Positions 1-10,644 of a stretch of DNA of 64,000 nucleotides are shown one piece after another (position 1 is the first letter of the stretch; each line of letters begins with the position of its first letter). The DNA comes from Epiperipatus broadwayi (taxonomy: Eukaryota; Onychophora; Udeonychophora; Euonychophora; Peripatidae): the NCBI GenBank assembly GCA_028023455.1, contig JAQFVV010000152.1, positions 1,300,001-1,364,000 on the forward strand, read 5' to 3'. Below the pieces are notes generated by a model. It had not been told where the DNA came from. It saw nothing but the letters and a program-made list of their open reading frames with translations, and did no database searches. Made by a program: the position numbers and the translations under genes.

Positions 1-165
1 GTACCTACTTACTATGTTTTTAAGCCATATGTATATAATAATTTATAATATAATTTTAAATTATTTTTTTTGTATTTTTAATATAATGAGTAAGAAAGAG
101 GATGCAATTTCAACGATGATCTAAGAAATGAATTTTCTTTTATTAAAAAAACCAAAAGTGATTAC

Positions 166-1933
166 ATGGTAAAATGTGAGAAATGTAATGGTGAATTTTC
201 TATTTCGCACAGCAGGAAGAATGATATTTCAAAGCACATGGAGACACAGAAACATAAAAGATATTTAAATACTGCTGCATCTTCCTCCAAAATACAGGAA
301 TTTTTTCGGAAAAAAACTTATGGAGATGAAGAAAAGAAATCAGCATTATCAGAAGGACTTATGTCTTTTCATGCTATTAATGACAATCATTCCTTCAGAT
401 CTATGGACTTCACATCACAAGTTGTCAAAAAGGTATTCAACAAAAAATTTGCCTGTGCTAGAACAAAATCCGAGGCAATTGTGTGTAATGTGCTTTCTCA
501 TATGCATTTTCAGAATTAAACAAAAATCTAGAAAAAATTAATTTTATATCCATATATTCTGACGCATCTAATCATAAGGATATAAAGTTATTTCCAACCA
601 TTATTAGATTTTTTTGATTCGGAAACTGGAATAAAAATTAGAATTTTAGATTTCGTTTCTTTGCCTGGCGAAACTTGTGAAATAATTTTCAGTTCCATGA
701 TTAATATTTTGGAAAAAAAAACAATTTAAAACATAAAATGATTGCATATTGTGCAGACAACACGAACGCAAATTTTGGAGGAAAAGCGAGCAGAGGTACA
801 AATAATATTTTTTTATAAATTAAACAAAAACATTATTGGTGTTGGTTGTGCAGCGCACATAATATATAACACCATTCAAACAGCTGCTGACTTGTTGCCA
901 GTAGATATGGAAAATATTATTAAAATATATTCTTATTTCTATATATACACTGTGCGTGTTGAAATGCTTAAAGAATTTTGTGAAACTGCAGAAGTCGAAC
1001 ATCAGAAAATACTTGGATACAGTAAAATACACTGGTTAGCTCTTTTGCCAGCTGTCAAAAGAATTTTGAAAATGTATGATCCTTTGAAATCCTACTTTCT
1101 ATCACAGGATAAATGTCCTAGAATTTTAGAAGAGTTTTTTGAAAAAGAATCTTCAAAAAATTGGCTAGAGTTTAATCGAGGAGCTCTCTTTCAAATTGCT
1201 ATAAAACTTATTGAAGGTGACAAAATTTCAGTAATCAAAGTAGCAAATGAAATTAATAATTTAAAATTTCAGTGTCAAAAGTAGTTAGAAAATAATTTTC
1301 TTCTGTTAACTATCCATAATAGTATAAGCCAGCTAGAAGAACAAGGTGCAATAAATCGTGCAGATATGAATCACGTTAAAAAGTTCTATAGAAACAGCAT
1401 AGATTATTTAGAAGAGTGGACAGTATATTACAATGATATTGAACATTTTCATTGGGTTACATTAAAACAAGAACTTAATTGGACTGATGTGCAAAAATAA
1501 TTCGATCTTATTACTCAAAATTTCCCATATAGAATATTTCCGAAAATGATCTAAAATGAGGCATCATTATTAAAAAAATATATTGATAAGGAAAAGGTTA
1601 AATCTTGGGCATCAGCAAAAATAACAATAGAGAACAAATGGTTAGAAATATTTCATCATTTTGAAACAAACTATGTTCCATACAATAATGCACTAAAAAT
1701 TGTGCAATACATGCTGTCCTTACCAGGAACTAATGCTGCGACAATGCATTTTTTCTATGGTAAATAAAGTGTGGATATCAGAAAAATCACAATTAAGTGT
1801 TGAGACTTTGAAAGCCATTTTATGTGTAAAATATAATTTAACAAATTCCTGTGAAAAATTTCATGACCTTTTAAACAACGACAGCAATCTACTAAAAAAA
1901 ATTCACTCAAATGTGAAATATGCCAAAGAATAA
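166..1933 (+). pseudogene. hAT-family transposase, decayed
   Basis: Remnant of a cut-and-paste hAT transposase. The first open segment (166-519, 117 residues) starts with a BED-type zinc finger: CEKC at residues 4-7 and a HMETQKH histidine pair about 20 residues later. The middle is scattered over three frames: a segment around 540-740 encodes an SIYSDAS-like stretch, and 742-1284 contains GCAAHI followed by a long helical region. The last open segment (1700-1933) has the leucine-rich hAT C-terminal dimerisation pattern, with SVETLKAILCVKYN near its end. The order BED finger, RNase H-like core, C-terminal dimerisation region is that of the family. Several frameshifts and stops separate the pieces, so no functional protein is expected. 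No 5' terminal inverted repeat is visible before 166; the 5' end may lie outside the window. The family call is from motifs only. Confidence 0.7.
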
Positions 1934-2181
1934 AATAATACTATACATAATTTTTTAAATGTATATTTGTAAATTGTACTTATGTTGAAATTAAAAAAAA
2001 ATATATTACAATACCATTTTTCCATTCTATGAAAATTTTTGTTCCTCCATATAGACCAAATTTTTAATCAAGAATCTCCCCCCAGTCAATGGTGTCCCGC
2101 TTTACCAATGTTAAAATCTGGTCACTCAAGGAATGAGAAAATATTTAAAATCTCTATCTAGATAATCACAATTGATCAAAA

Positions 2182-2182
<1 letters not shown>

Positions 2183-2214
<32 letters not shown>
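2183..2214. repeat. (TA)n microsatellite
   Basis: An uninterrupted run of TA dinucleotides of about 30 bp between the hAT remnant and the decayed reverse transcriptase. Confidence 0.9.
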
Positions 2215-2216
<2 letters not shown>

Positions 2217-2229
2217 GGGCTCTTAGTTA

Positions 2230-3945
2230 TAAACCAAAAGCAGCAATACCATCATCCATTTTAAAAGTCTCAAATATGACAATTAGAGAAAACATGCTGC
2301 TCCTCACATAGTATCACTTTAAACCCAAATTTAAAATTTGCTCCTAACCCAAATTTTACCCAATATTATATGAACAGTATCTTGGATCTCATGAAATTAT
2401 TAAATCTGATATTGCTTTCAAAATAAATAGAATTTCTGATAATACTCATCCAGGATTTCATGCCATACTCAAATTCCTACTTAACCATCTCAATCACTTC
2501 ACAATTCCAATAATTCACTGTTTAAAGTAATAATAGACCACATTAGGCAATGTAGGAAAACAGGGCATGTTACTGTGCAATTGGATATATCTAATTGACT
2601 CCAATTACTTTAAGAATATAATATATTTACACCTTTCCTTTACATACTGGCAAGTCTGTTTATAAATAGAGAAGTGTACATCATACTCAATGGGAAAATA
2701 ACTCCCTGGATTTTATCCCCAGATTATTTTTCAAGGCTCTTCTCTTGCTTTCTTCTCTTCACAACTTATATCAATCTCTTTCTTTTGGAAATCGATAGGA
2801 AAATTCCAGAAATACATACACCCATAATCAACAAACCATTAATCACATCTTCTATATGGATGATATAGTTACTTATTCCTCAAAAAATTCCTTCCTTTAT
2901 TTGTCATTGTACTTAGTAACTATACGAACAATTTTTCACTTCACTTTAATCAAAACAAATTTTCTTCTTTGAATATTCTTATAGGTAATATTATTCCTTT
3001 CAATTTTTCCTTTACTCCATATAAATTTTTAGATTTCCCAATGCATGAGAACTGCTATTAAAAATCAATTTATTGTTTCACTAGAAAGCACCATCAACAC
3101 ATTTTCCAAAGTGTACATTTTCCTACATGCAACAGCATCACTAATCAGCATTTTAATACTTCCTAAAAGTAATTATTTTTATCCTATTACTCTTCAATCA
3201 AAAAAATTATATTCCCTTATCATCAAACTAATCTGGAATAAAAAAGCAGCAGCTTTTAGCATATCAAATATATAAAAACAGAGCCATAAATGAAATAACT
3301 AATTAGTTTTTACCCAAGTGTTAATAACTTAATTTCTACTAACCCTAATGCTACTCCACCACCCAGTAACACTAACTTTATCAAAACCTTCATAAGTAAG
3401 CCCACTGCTCTCATATATATTCTATTTCTAAATAAAATTAGCTACTGGAAAACATATGAAATTGAAAATAATAATATCATATCAAATAATATTTGCTCTT
3501 TTTTTTTATGCATTAACAAATACATAAAAAAGTTCAGATATCGAACCTTGGAATCCAAATATCTGAACATCTTAATTAAAATAAATGTGAAAGGTCTTTC
3601 TATTAATTATTTTCTCTCCTAGATCCAATGTGTGTTCTCTGTTATAGAAATGAAAAAACAATGGAACACTTTCTTATGGGTTGTTCCTATCTTCTTCCTT
3701 GTATTATTTTTATTTCTAACATAAACTCTTTAACAATTAACAACCTCATCAATAATATGCAGAGTGGTCTTTTTCCCAATATAAGAATTACCATCTTCAT
3801 TCTTTTCAAACTCTGGTTCATAATAAGCTATCTATGCTTTAATCTCACATCTCACAATACTAAATTACTCTTGTTAAATAAATTAGGTAACATTAAGATC
3901 ACAGACCAGACTAAAGCACCAGTTGATATTTTTGCAACTACTTGA
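2230..3945 (+). pseudogene. Decayed non-LTR retrotransposon RT with C-terminal zinc finger
   Basis: Heavily mutated LINE ORF2 remnant. At 2853-2864 one frame reads YMDD followed by IVTYSS, the catalytic box of a reverse transcriptase. About 150 bp upstream (2674-2868, neighbouring frame) is an RT-like stretch with LLFTTYIN. The last open segment (3628-3945) starts with a C-x2-C-x8-H-x4-C finger (CVLC...H....C), the RNA-binding finger common at the C terminus of non-LTR ORF2 proteins. Between them the frames are full of stops. The order RT, about 750 bp, finger is right for a LINE. The gypsy LTR at 4003 has inserted in TA repeats just downstream, so this copy is older than that insertion. The clade cannot be determined by eye. 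Confidence 0.6.
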
Positions 3946-4002
3946 ATTCTAATCTCATTCACTGCAATCTGGTGTCTTAGCTACTGATATATATATATAT
4001 AT

Positions 4003-6209
4003 TGTACCGGTTCCCTTTTTTTTTTTACCCGATCACATAGGGATGTGGCTCCAAAACAAACATGACATAGCGTAAAGCTTTATTTATTTTCTTCTATCGA
4101 TAACTGTTCACTATCAATACAAGGGGGCGCCAGATATGATGATTTAATTGTAATTTAACTTCTCGCATCACCTTACATCATGTCAAAACGATTTCGAAGT
4201 CTAATCCCGCCCACAAGCTCAACTCCCAGCATGGATCAATAGGGTCACTCAGGGTCGCGATGTAATTGTTTCAAAATTACTATTATGGTAAAGGACGCTA
4301 TGATAACCAATGGAGAGGACGCTTGATTAACTAACTGATCGATCCCAGCATTGGACCATGTCATTGGTTATTTGGGACCAATGTGATTATTCGTCTATAT
4401 CTCTAAACAATTAGAAGCTTATGAGATCATCCCCCCTATATTATACCGTCCGGTAGAATTATTTACTCCAGCTATATTTACAACTCCTTGACATTTATTT
4501 AAATTTTATAATAGGCCCTCCCAATTCTTAAATCTATCTTAACTACGGAATAAGTAAATAAATCAATAAATAAACATCGTGACTTACGGCACGATGTTGT
4601 AAAGCAACAAGGTTTAAGAAAGATAAATCTAAAGTAATATAATTAACTATATGCATAAATGCTAACTTTATTAATAATCAAGACGACAAAATAGAATAAA
4701 GATTTAATTATAGGAAATGACTTGAGAAATGCTCGACTTGTTTAAATACTGAACAAATTTATTTAATATAAAAAAGCACATTGGTTAAAAGTTTTATTTA
4801 CACGCACACACACGCATTTACGCACTCGCACAGAAAAGAACATATTATATATCGTAAAATATGGATGAAAGAATATAAATTTCCTTTTTTACATTTTTTT
4901 TTTATATTACATTTTGAAGGTAAGTGTTATAAATTATAAGATAATAATTAGGGTCAAAGTTCATATTTGAAAAGTCCTGAGATTTAAATTTTAGGAATTG
5001 CATAGTGTTTGATTTTACGAAGGTTGAGATTACACTAATAAGTTACAATAATAATTTTTAAATATAATGAATTACGGAATATTTTATAGCTTAATCTGCG
5101 AAATCAAAGTTAGTTAATTATGAGATTGCCTTTTTTTAAAAGTTTACGTATGGAATGAATGAAAGCATAAAAAAAATAAAGTGTTTACCTAGGATTTTGG
5201 CTTATTCTTCCGCTGCTTCTAACTAAGTGGAGGTTTGAACATGGGAGATGATGTTTTCCATAAGGAGATTGTCCATTTCTTTTAAAGTTGAGCGTAATAA
5301 ATCAGGATGCTTCATGTGTTTCACGGAACATTATTGAACTGGTTGGAGCACTAATTTTAGATGGTAATATTATTAAGTATTCATAGCGACGGAGATGTTC
5401 TGGTAGCGGAGCGTCGATCAATCACTGAAGGGTTTCCTAGCCCCTCATGACAGTCGACGCTCTAAATATTAATTTCATATCGATCATCTTGAAAACGGGT
5501 AGCACAAACGAAGTAATTTAAATTAAATTGAATTTTGAGAAAGTTGAACAAAAATTTGATAATTTGACTTAGCTTCTCTTAATTAATTTTTCAATTAATC
5601 ATTCTCCTTTTAGATTTTGCTTGATATTTATATGGGTTGGATCTTATCTGAGGATCGAATCTCCCCCCAGAGTTCCATGTTCTTAGAGTTGTCGTTGGGG
5701 TCCGTGTCCTACTCAATCCATATGCTTAAGGCAATCTTATGTTTAGGCAATCTCATATTGCAATCTCAGTTAACAAACTTATATTCATTCACACCTTGAA
5801 TGCTTACATGTGTGCGTGTCTTACGAGAACAATGTAATTTACATTAGCTAAAAGTCGAGCATTTAATCTTTCTCAAAATCATTTCTATAAGTTTTTACTT
5901 TTACTACAATTATAATTTTAAAATATCCCTTTTTAGTTACCCCCGCGGCATAACAAGTATAAATTATTTATTGATATTTATAAAGGCATATTATTTTTCA
6001 TTTTAGAGAATATTATTTTAGTAAATTATGTTAAAGCCTTAACTATTTAATTAGACATATTAATATTTTATTTTACAAGTGTATTTTTAGAAAGTATGAA
6101 AAGAAAACTATATGTATTTTTTATCATAAGTTGTAAGAAAATAAAAATAGAGTATTTTACATTGCTTGAGTGTGTGTGTGTTTACATATACCGACTTTGT
6201 CTCGGTATA
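4003..6209 (-). repeat. 3' LTR of gypsy element
   Basis: 2207-bp direct repeat of 10645-12847. On the plus strand it begins TGTACCGG and ends CTCGGTATA. A G-rich stretch (GATCGCGGGGATA on the coding strand, complement of 6210-6222) sits just upstream of this LTR in coding orientation and is the only candidate polypurine tract. A 60-codon open frame at 5617-5799, repeated in the other LTR, has no recognisable content. Two kilobases is long for a gypsy LTR. Confidence 0.92.
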
Positions 6210-6589
6210 TATCCCCGCGATCCGTCCAAAAAAAATTAAAATGTGAGGTTTGGCATTTTAATTTTTTCACAATAAAATTATTAATTTTCTCTCTATCTCT
6301 CTTTCTTTGCTCCACTCCGTGTAAGCCGACTACCCTACAGTTTGACTTCCCCTCACATAAAGAAAATGAAGTGGCAGGTCATGTGGTCAGGCTCGGATTG
6401 ACATCTACGAACTAAACTCGGCGTGCCATAATTGGTATATCTTGCCCAATCTGGTACAGGCACCCTGGGTGGAAGGTTGGCATGGGGATGGACATTTCCG
6501 AAGTCCCGCGATGCAAGGTTACGAACATATATGCCTGGTGTGGAGTAAAATCCGAGGATTGCGGATTTTAGCTCCGAGAAGGAGCCAAG

Positions 6590-7192
6590 TTATTCGACCC
6601 TCTTCAGTGCCCTCGCATTAAATGTTCCCTTTCCTTGGGACAGTACAAAGGCATTATTCCCATATGTCTGGACGATCTCATATGGGCCCTCATAGATGTC
6701 GAGGAATTTCTTGAATATGTGCTGTTCCAGTCGACTGACCGGATTTGCTCTTACCATGACTCTGTCTCCCACAGTGAACGTGTTTCGGATTGGCCTATTG
6801 GTCCGCCTTCGCATTTGCCCCATATGTTCCAATCTCCGTAATGCTATCTGATTGTCATGTTTTCGATCAACTCTTCCTGTTCGGATCGAGGGTCTATCAT
6901 TGTAAGGATACGGTATAGGTCATCAATAATGGAGTCGACTTGGTTCAAGTCCAGTGGACTCATTCTTTGAGGTATTGATCATTTCAGTAATCCGGGGAAT
7001 CTCCCGAACCCATTTCCGATGATCTCCTGCAGTGTACAGCGGAATAGCCGCCCCAACTCCCGCATCACCTGCTCGCATGGGTTGCTCTGCGGGTTCCGGA
7101 TAGACGTCATATGATGCTTGATCCCAGTTTGGTTCACCCATCGCCTCCACATCTTTGATACAAATGGTGTGCCATGATCCGATAAAAGGCAC
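6590..7192 (-). pseudogene. Integrase C-terminal part of gypsy pol
   Basis: One frame covers the end of integrase: first the stretch HRKWVREIPRITEM (around 7010), typical of the region after the catalytic core, then a GDRVMVRAN motif, an EGPYEI motif and a final FNARALKRV, which form the C-terminal beta-barrel region of gypsy integrases. Two adjacent TGA codons (6920-6925) interrupt an otherwise continuous frame. The upstream part of integrase is in a different frame, so a frameshift of one base lies near 7020-7040. The terminal motif is echoed in the unrelated LTR element at 32.3 kb. The protein would bind DNA next to the DDE core during integration. Confidence 0.85.
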
Positions 7193-7584
7193 TTAGGTTT
7201 CCCGATGATGGGAAATTGTTTGGTTTCCAACAGTTTGATGGTCTGGTTTGCATTAGTCCGGGCCATGGGGTACGCAGCGACCATTTTGGAGCACAAATCA
7301 TATGTGACCAGTAAATACCTCTTTCCCCCAAACATCGGCAATGGTCCGTAATAATCAATGGCCAGGGTGTGGTTTGGTTCCCGGACGATGATCGGTATCT
7401 GAGGCCCTTCATTCGACCGATTTAACGGTTTTGTCCTCACACAAATCTCACACTCCCGTAGTATTCTGGCAATGTCGTGGTGCATCCCTGGCCAGTAAAA
7501 CCAATTACTAAGGTACCCCTCAGTCTTGCTTGTTCCGTAATGGCCACGTTCCTGATGGGTCTCATCAACCATTCGATCCCGCAT
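6979..7584 (-). pseudogene. Integrase zinc-binding and DDE catalytic core of gypsy pol
   Basis: 201-residue open segment. The N-terminal HHCC zinc-binding module is visible as H-x4-H (HQERGH) followed by CEIC about 30 residues later. The catalytic triad is present: D in AIDYYGPL, D in LLSDHGTPF and E in NPCEQVMRELGR, with standard spacing. It inserts the cDNA into host DNA. The segment begins with an internal methionine; in the same frame coding similarity continues upstream to the T15 run at 7702-7716, where it meets the RNase H frame. It ends in the wrong frame after about residue 185. The catalytic residues are intact, so damage is limited to indels. Confidence 0.9.
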
Positions 7585-8614
7585 TCCCTTCGGTATTACA
7601 ATACGGGTTTGTTTCCCATTCCCTGTTTTCCTTTGGACTATTCCTTCCAGAATAATGCACCGGTCCCGATATTTCCATAACAGACCCCCCCAGTCTCTTC
7701 CTTTTTTTTTTTTTTTCGGACCCTGCCTTTGGCCTCCTCTCGCGTAGGTATCGTATTATTTGTTGGCATTCTTCATCCTCTTTCTGGCCCCTCCGAATGT
7801 TGTTTGCACTAAACTCACCCTCCCGGCTCCGCCTGGTAGTAGCGGCTATGTACGCGAATTCCTCAGCCTCGGCATTTGGCGGTGTTCCCACAGGGTAACG
7901 GCTCAGTGTGTCCGCGATCACGTTATCCTTCCCTTTACAATATTCCACTTCATATTGGAACTCCTGCAAGGCTAAGCTCCACCTCACTAACCTATTATTT
8001 GTCAAAAAACTTTTATTCAGAAATTCCAGACTCCGATGGTCTGTAATTACTCTCACTTTGGATCCGACCAGGTACTGTCGGAACTTTTTGAAAGCCCACA
8101 CTATGGCGAGGGCTTCTCGTTCGGTGACAGTGTATCTTCGTTCGGGATCTTTGAGCAGTCGGCTAATGAATGCCAACACCCTTTGTTCTCCATCCGGTCC
8201 CTTTTGGTACAACGTGGCTCCTAGCCCAATGTCGCTACTGTCCGTCTGTACCCAAAATATCTGGTCGAAGTCTGGGTATGCTAATATGGTCTGTTTTAAA
8301 AATCCTTCCTTCACCCTCTGGAAACTCCGTTCCCGTCTCTCCTCCCATATCCACGCTTGCTCCTTTCTTAACAATTGTAATAGGGGTTCCATATCATGGG
8401 AGAAGTTTTCGTAAAATTTGTTGTAGAAGGTGCACATTCCGAGGAATGCTTTAATATCCTTTCTTTTCTTCGGAACAGGGAATTCTTGGATGGCCTGGAT
8501 CTTTTCAGGGTTAGGTCGTATTCCATCCTGGCTTATGATATGTCCCAAGAACTTGACTTCCTGGGTCGCAAAGTGGCTTTTTTTAGGTTTATTTTTATTC
8601 CCTTCTGTTCGCAT
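7565..8614 (-). pseudogene. RT thumb/connection and RNase H part of gypsy pol
   Basis: 349-residue open segment. It begins at the end of the RT palm (FLGHIISQDGI), continues through the thumb (KDIKAFLGMCTFYNKF) and then RNase H: FWVQTDSSDIGLGATL gives the first catalytic aspartate, the E of TEREALAIVWA the second acid, and VITDHRSLEFL the third. The tail NVIADTLSRYP is the usual end of RNase H in this family. The last 50 or so residues are out of frame, after a run of 15 T (7702-7716, A on the coding strand) in which the frame changes to that of integrase. Homopolymer slippage, in evolution or in sequencing, is the simplest explanation. Confidence 0.92.
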
Positions 8615-9432
8615 TCATGGAGCAACATTTCTAAGTGCCGACAATGCTCCTCTATGTCTTCAGACACTATAATGATATCGTCTACGTACATCGTGACAAA
8701 TTTCTTAACTTCATCTGATAGGGTTTGGTCCAGGCACTGCACTAAGCCTGCACCACTATTCTTTAATCCAAAAGGCACGCGATTAAACTGGTACGCCCGT
8801 CCGTTATATTTGAATGTGGTGTATTTTCGATCATCGGGGTGGAGGCTCATCTGCCAGTAGCTATTTGTCAAGTCCATCGTGGAAAAGATTCGCTTGTTCT
8901 GAAATCTTGTCATCAGTTCGCTCATGATGGGCGGAGCATTTGTATCTGGAATTGTCACCTTGTTCAGTTGTCTGGCATCGAGGCACAATCGTATCGATCC
9001 GTCACCCTTTTTTACGGCTAAGATGGGGTTGTTGTATGGTGAGGTACACTTTGAAATAACCCCCCACTCTATCATCTGCTCCAGTTGAGTTTCAATCTCC
9101 TTACGGTATTGGAAAGGGATTGGGTACGCCCTAGTTTGATATGGGTTGCTGGTGTTCAACCGGATTCGGTGATCGTACCCCTTGATTACTCCCGGCTTGT
9201 CCGAGAAAACACTCTCGTAAGACCCCAAAATTCCTTGAATCCTCTCTCTCTGCCCTTTATCTGGCCCAGTCATTTCATTAACTCTTTTCTCAATCTCCCC
9301 TTTTACCATGATACATTGCAGCTTCCTCTGCCCTTCTGGTTCTCTATCCATGGTTTCCCCAAAAGGCACTGTGACTCTACCGATTCTTGCTTGTTCAGTC
9401 CCATAATCAATGCGACACTTTGCCATTCTCAT
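8533..9432 (-). pseudogene. Reverse transcriptase fingers and palm of gypsy pol
   Basis: 299-residue open segment with the classical RT boxes: CTSPYNNPILAVKKGDGSIR (fingers), FSTMDLTNSYWQM (first catalytic Asp), RVPFGLKNSG (box 4 region) and YVDDIIIVSED (catalytic YVDD). It copies element RNA into DNA in the cytoplasmic particle. Its frame ends at about 8580, where a run of seven T (8578-8584) separates it from the frame of the thumb and RNase H. Upstream it is one base out of frame with the protease. All catalytic residues are present, so the protein core is well preserved. Confidence 0.93.
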
Positions 9433-9436
9433 AAAA

Positions 9437-9706
9437 TCAGACTAACACCAAGTCATGTATCAGCCCCTCAAGTATTAACACAATCTGGGTGAATTCCTGT
9501 CCTGCAATCACTATATTCGCCCACACCTGTTTGGTCTGTATTCTTGCCTTTTTCCCATTGGCCAGTATAATCTGGGTCCCTTTTAATGGCAAGATTTTCA
9601 TTTCTGTTTGCCCTTGGGCGATCCTGTCAAAAATTTCCTGAGCCATTACCGACACCTGACTTCCTGTATCCAGCAGAGCCCTCGCATGAACCCCTTGGAT
9701 TGACAC
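9437..9706 (-). pseudogene. Retropepsin-like aspartic protease of gypsy pol
   Basis: 89-residue open segment with LLDTGSQVSVM at residues 11-21, the D-T/S-G active site of retroviral-type aspartic proteases, followed by the usual beta-rich stretch (IILANGKKARI). It would cleave the Gag-Pol polyprotein. It overlaps the end of gag (9646-9706) in the minus-1 frame, which could be a programmed frameshift as in many gypsy elements. It stops at 9437-9439; the sequence meant to follow is found one base off in the RT segment, so a small indel lies around 9440-9450. Confidence 0.85.
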
Positions 9707-10320
9707 ATCGATCTTCGGGCACTCCTGTTTCCTCCGAGGTCCTTCCCCCCTTCATCTTGTGCTATATTAGCTATCCTGATCCCACCATTCCCTTCTTTGC
9801 TAAAATAGTCATCATTTTCGGCTGCCTCTAATATCTCCAACACTCGTGTTATCTCAGTTTCCCCCTCAATGACTTGTCTAATCTCCCTGGGCAGGTTGCA
9901 CCCTGCTATCCTGATTTGCAGCTCTTCCGGTACTTGATATTTATTTATTTTTCTTAATCTCGCCACCTGTCGCTGTATGAAGGTACTGTATGTTTCATCT
10001 TCTTCCTTTTTGCTTTGTTCGATTGCCCACTTTTCCCTTTCTTGTTGGGCTAGTCCCCAATATCTTCCCATTATGGCTCTTTGGTATTCTTCGAACGTTT
10101 CCGGTTTCTCTTTCATCGCCTCCCACCATTCCACTACTTCCCCTTGGATATGGCTGCATGCAATCGCTATCTTAGATTCTTCACTAAACTGCCCGCAAGA
10201 GAACAGCCTCTTCAGACTTTCCACATGTCGACATGGGCTTTCGTCTCCCTTTCCTTTAAAATGTTCGAGTTTAATCACTTTCCCTCCATCCTGTTTAATA
10301 TTCGATTTATTTTGATACAA
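9646..10320 (-). CDS. Gag (capsid) protein of gypsy element
   Basis: 224-residue ORF starting at the first ATG after the leader. It has the retrotransposon gag capsid pattern: an FKGKGDESP stretch, then a helical domain with GEVVEWWEAMKE (residues about 61-72), FEEYQRAIMGRYWG and a long charged helix ending near DDYFSKEG. No CCHC zinc knuckle is visible. The last 30 residues are the protease region read in the gag frame, so the true gag probably ends here or continues through a minus-1 shift into protease. It forms the particle that carries the RNA. This is the only structural gene of the element without an evident break. Confidence 0.8.
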   Translation of the reverse strand: MYQNKSNIKQDGGKVIKLEHFKGKGDESPCRHVESLKRLFSCGQFSEESKIAIACSHIQGEVVEWWEAMKEKPETFEEYQRAIMGRYWGLAQQEREKWAIEQSKKEEDETYSTFIQRQVARLRKINKYQVPEELQIRIAGCNLPREIRQVIEGETEITRVLEILEAAENDDYFSKEGNGGIRIANIAQDEGGKDLGGNRSARRSMCQSKGFMRGLCWIQEVRCR

Positions 10321-10626
10321 GTGATTAATCGACGTCCGCGCCTCTATCTCCCGCTATGTTTTTTTTTTTTATTTATTTATTTCGCTCCGGCTCCAAATGT
10401 TTTATTATAAGGTTTGCGATCTTGTGAATCGCCGTATTTTGTTCCGTTTACTTATTTTCCTTTTCTCCCTTTGTATTCGTCCAAAGTTTTTGTTTACATG
10501 AAAAAAATTTTTTTTTTTTTTTCGTCCTTTACGAGGTTCGGCCGCTTTTGGCTGATATTTTGATTTGCTTCTCTAAAACATTATTTGTATTAACTTCATG
10601 TTTGGAAGCATCATTTGTCTTAGCCT

Positions 10627-10642
10627 CACGTTGGAAGCGCCA
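10627..10642 (-). other. Primer binding site of gypsy element
   Basis: On the coding strand this reads TGGCGCTTCCAACGTG and lies two bases after the end of the 5' LTR (10645). Starting with TGG, complementary to a tRNA CCA end, is diagnostic. I cannot assign the tRNA. Confidence 0.7.
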
Positions 10643-10644
10643 AT

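Noticed and set aside
5397-5465. Hairpin in the gypsy LTR (GAGCGTCGA ... TCGACGCTC) as a ribozyme
   Set aside because: A 9-bp stem is real, and present in both LTRs, but neither strand has a hammerhead or twister core inside.
5617-5799. 60-codon frame repeated in both gypsy LTRs (also 12255-12437)
   Set aside because: Present twice only because the LTR is duplicated; no motif and no reason to think it is translated.
7760-9492. Several plus-strand open frames over gypsy pol
   Set aside because: Shadows of the minus-strand RT, RNase H and protease reading frames.
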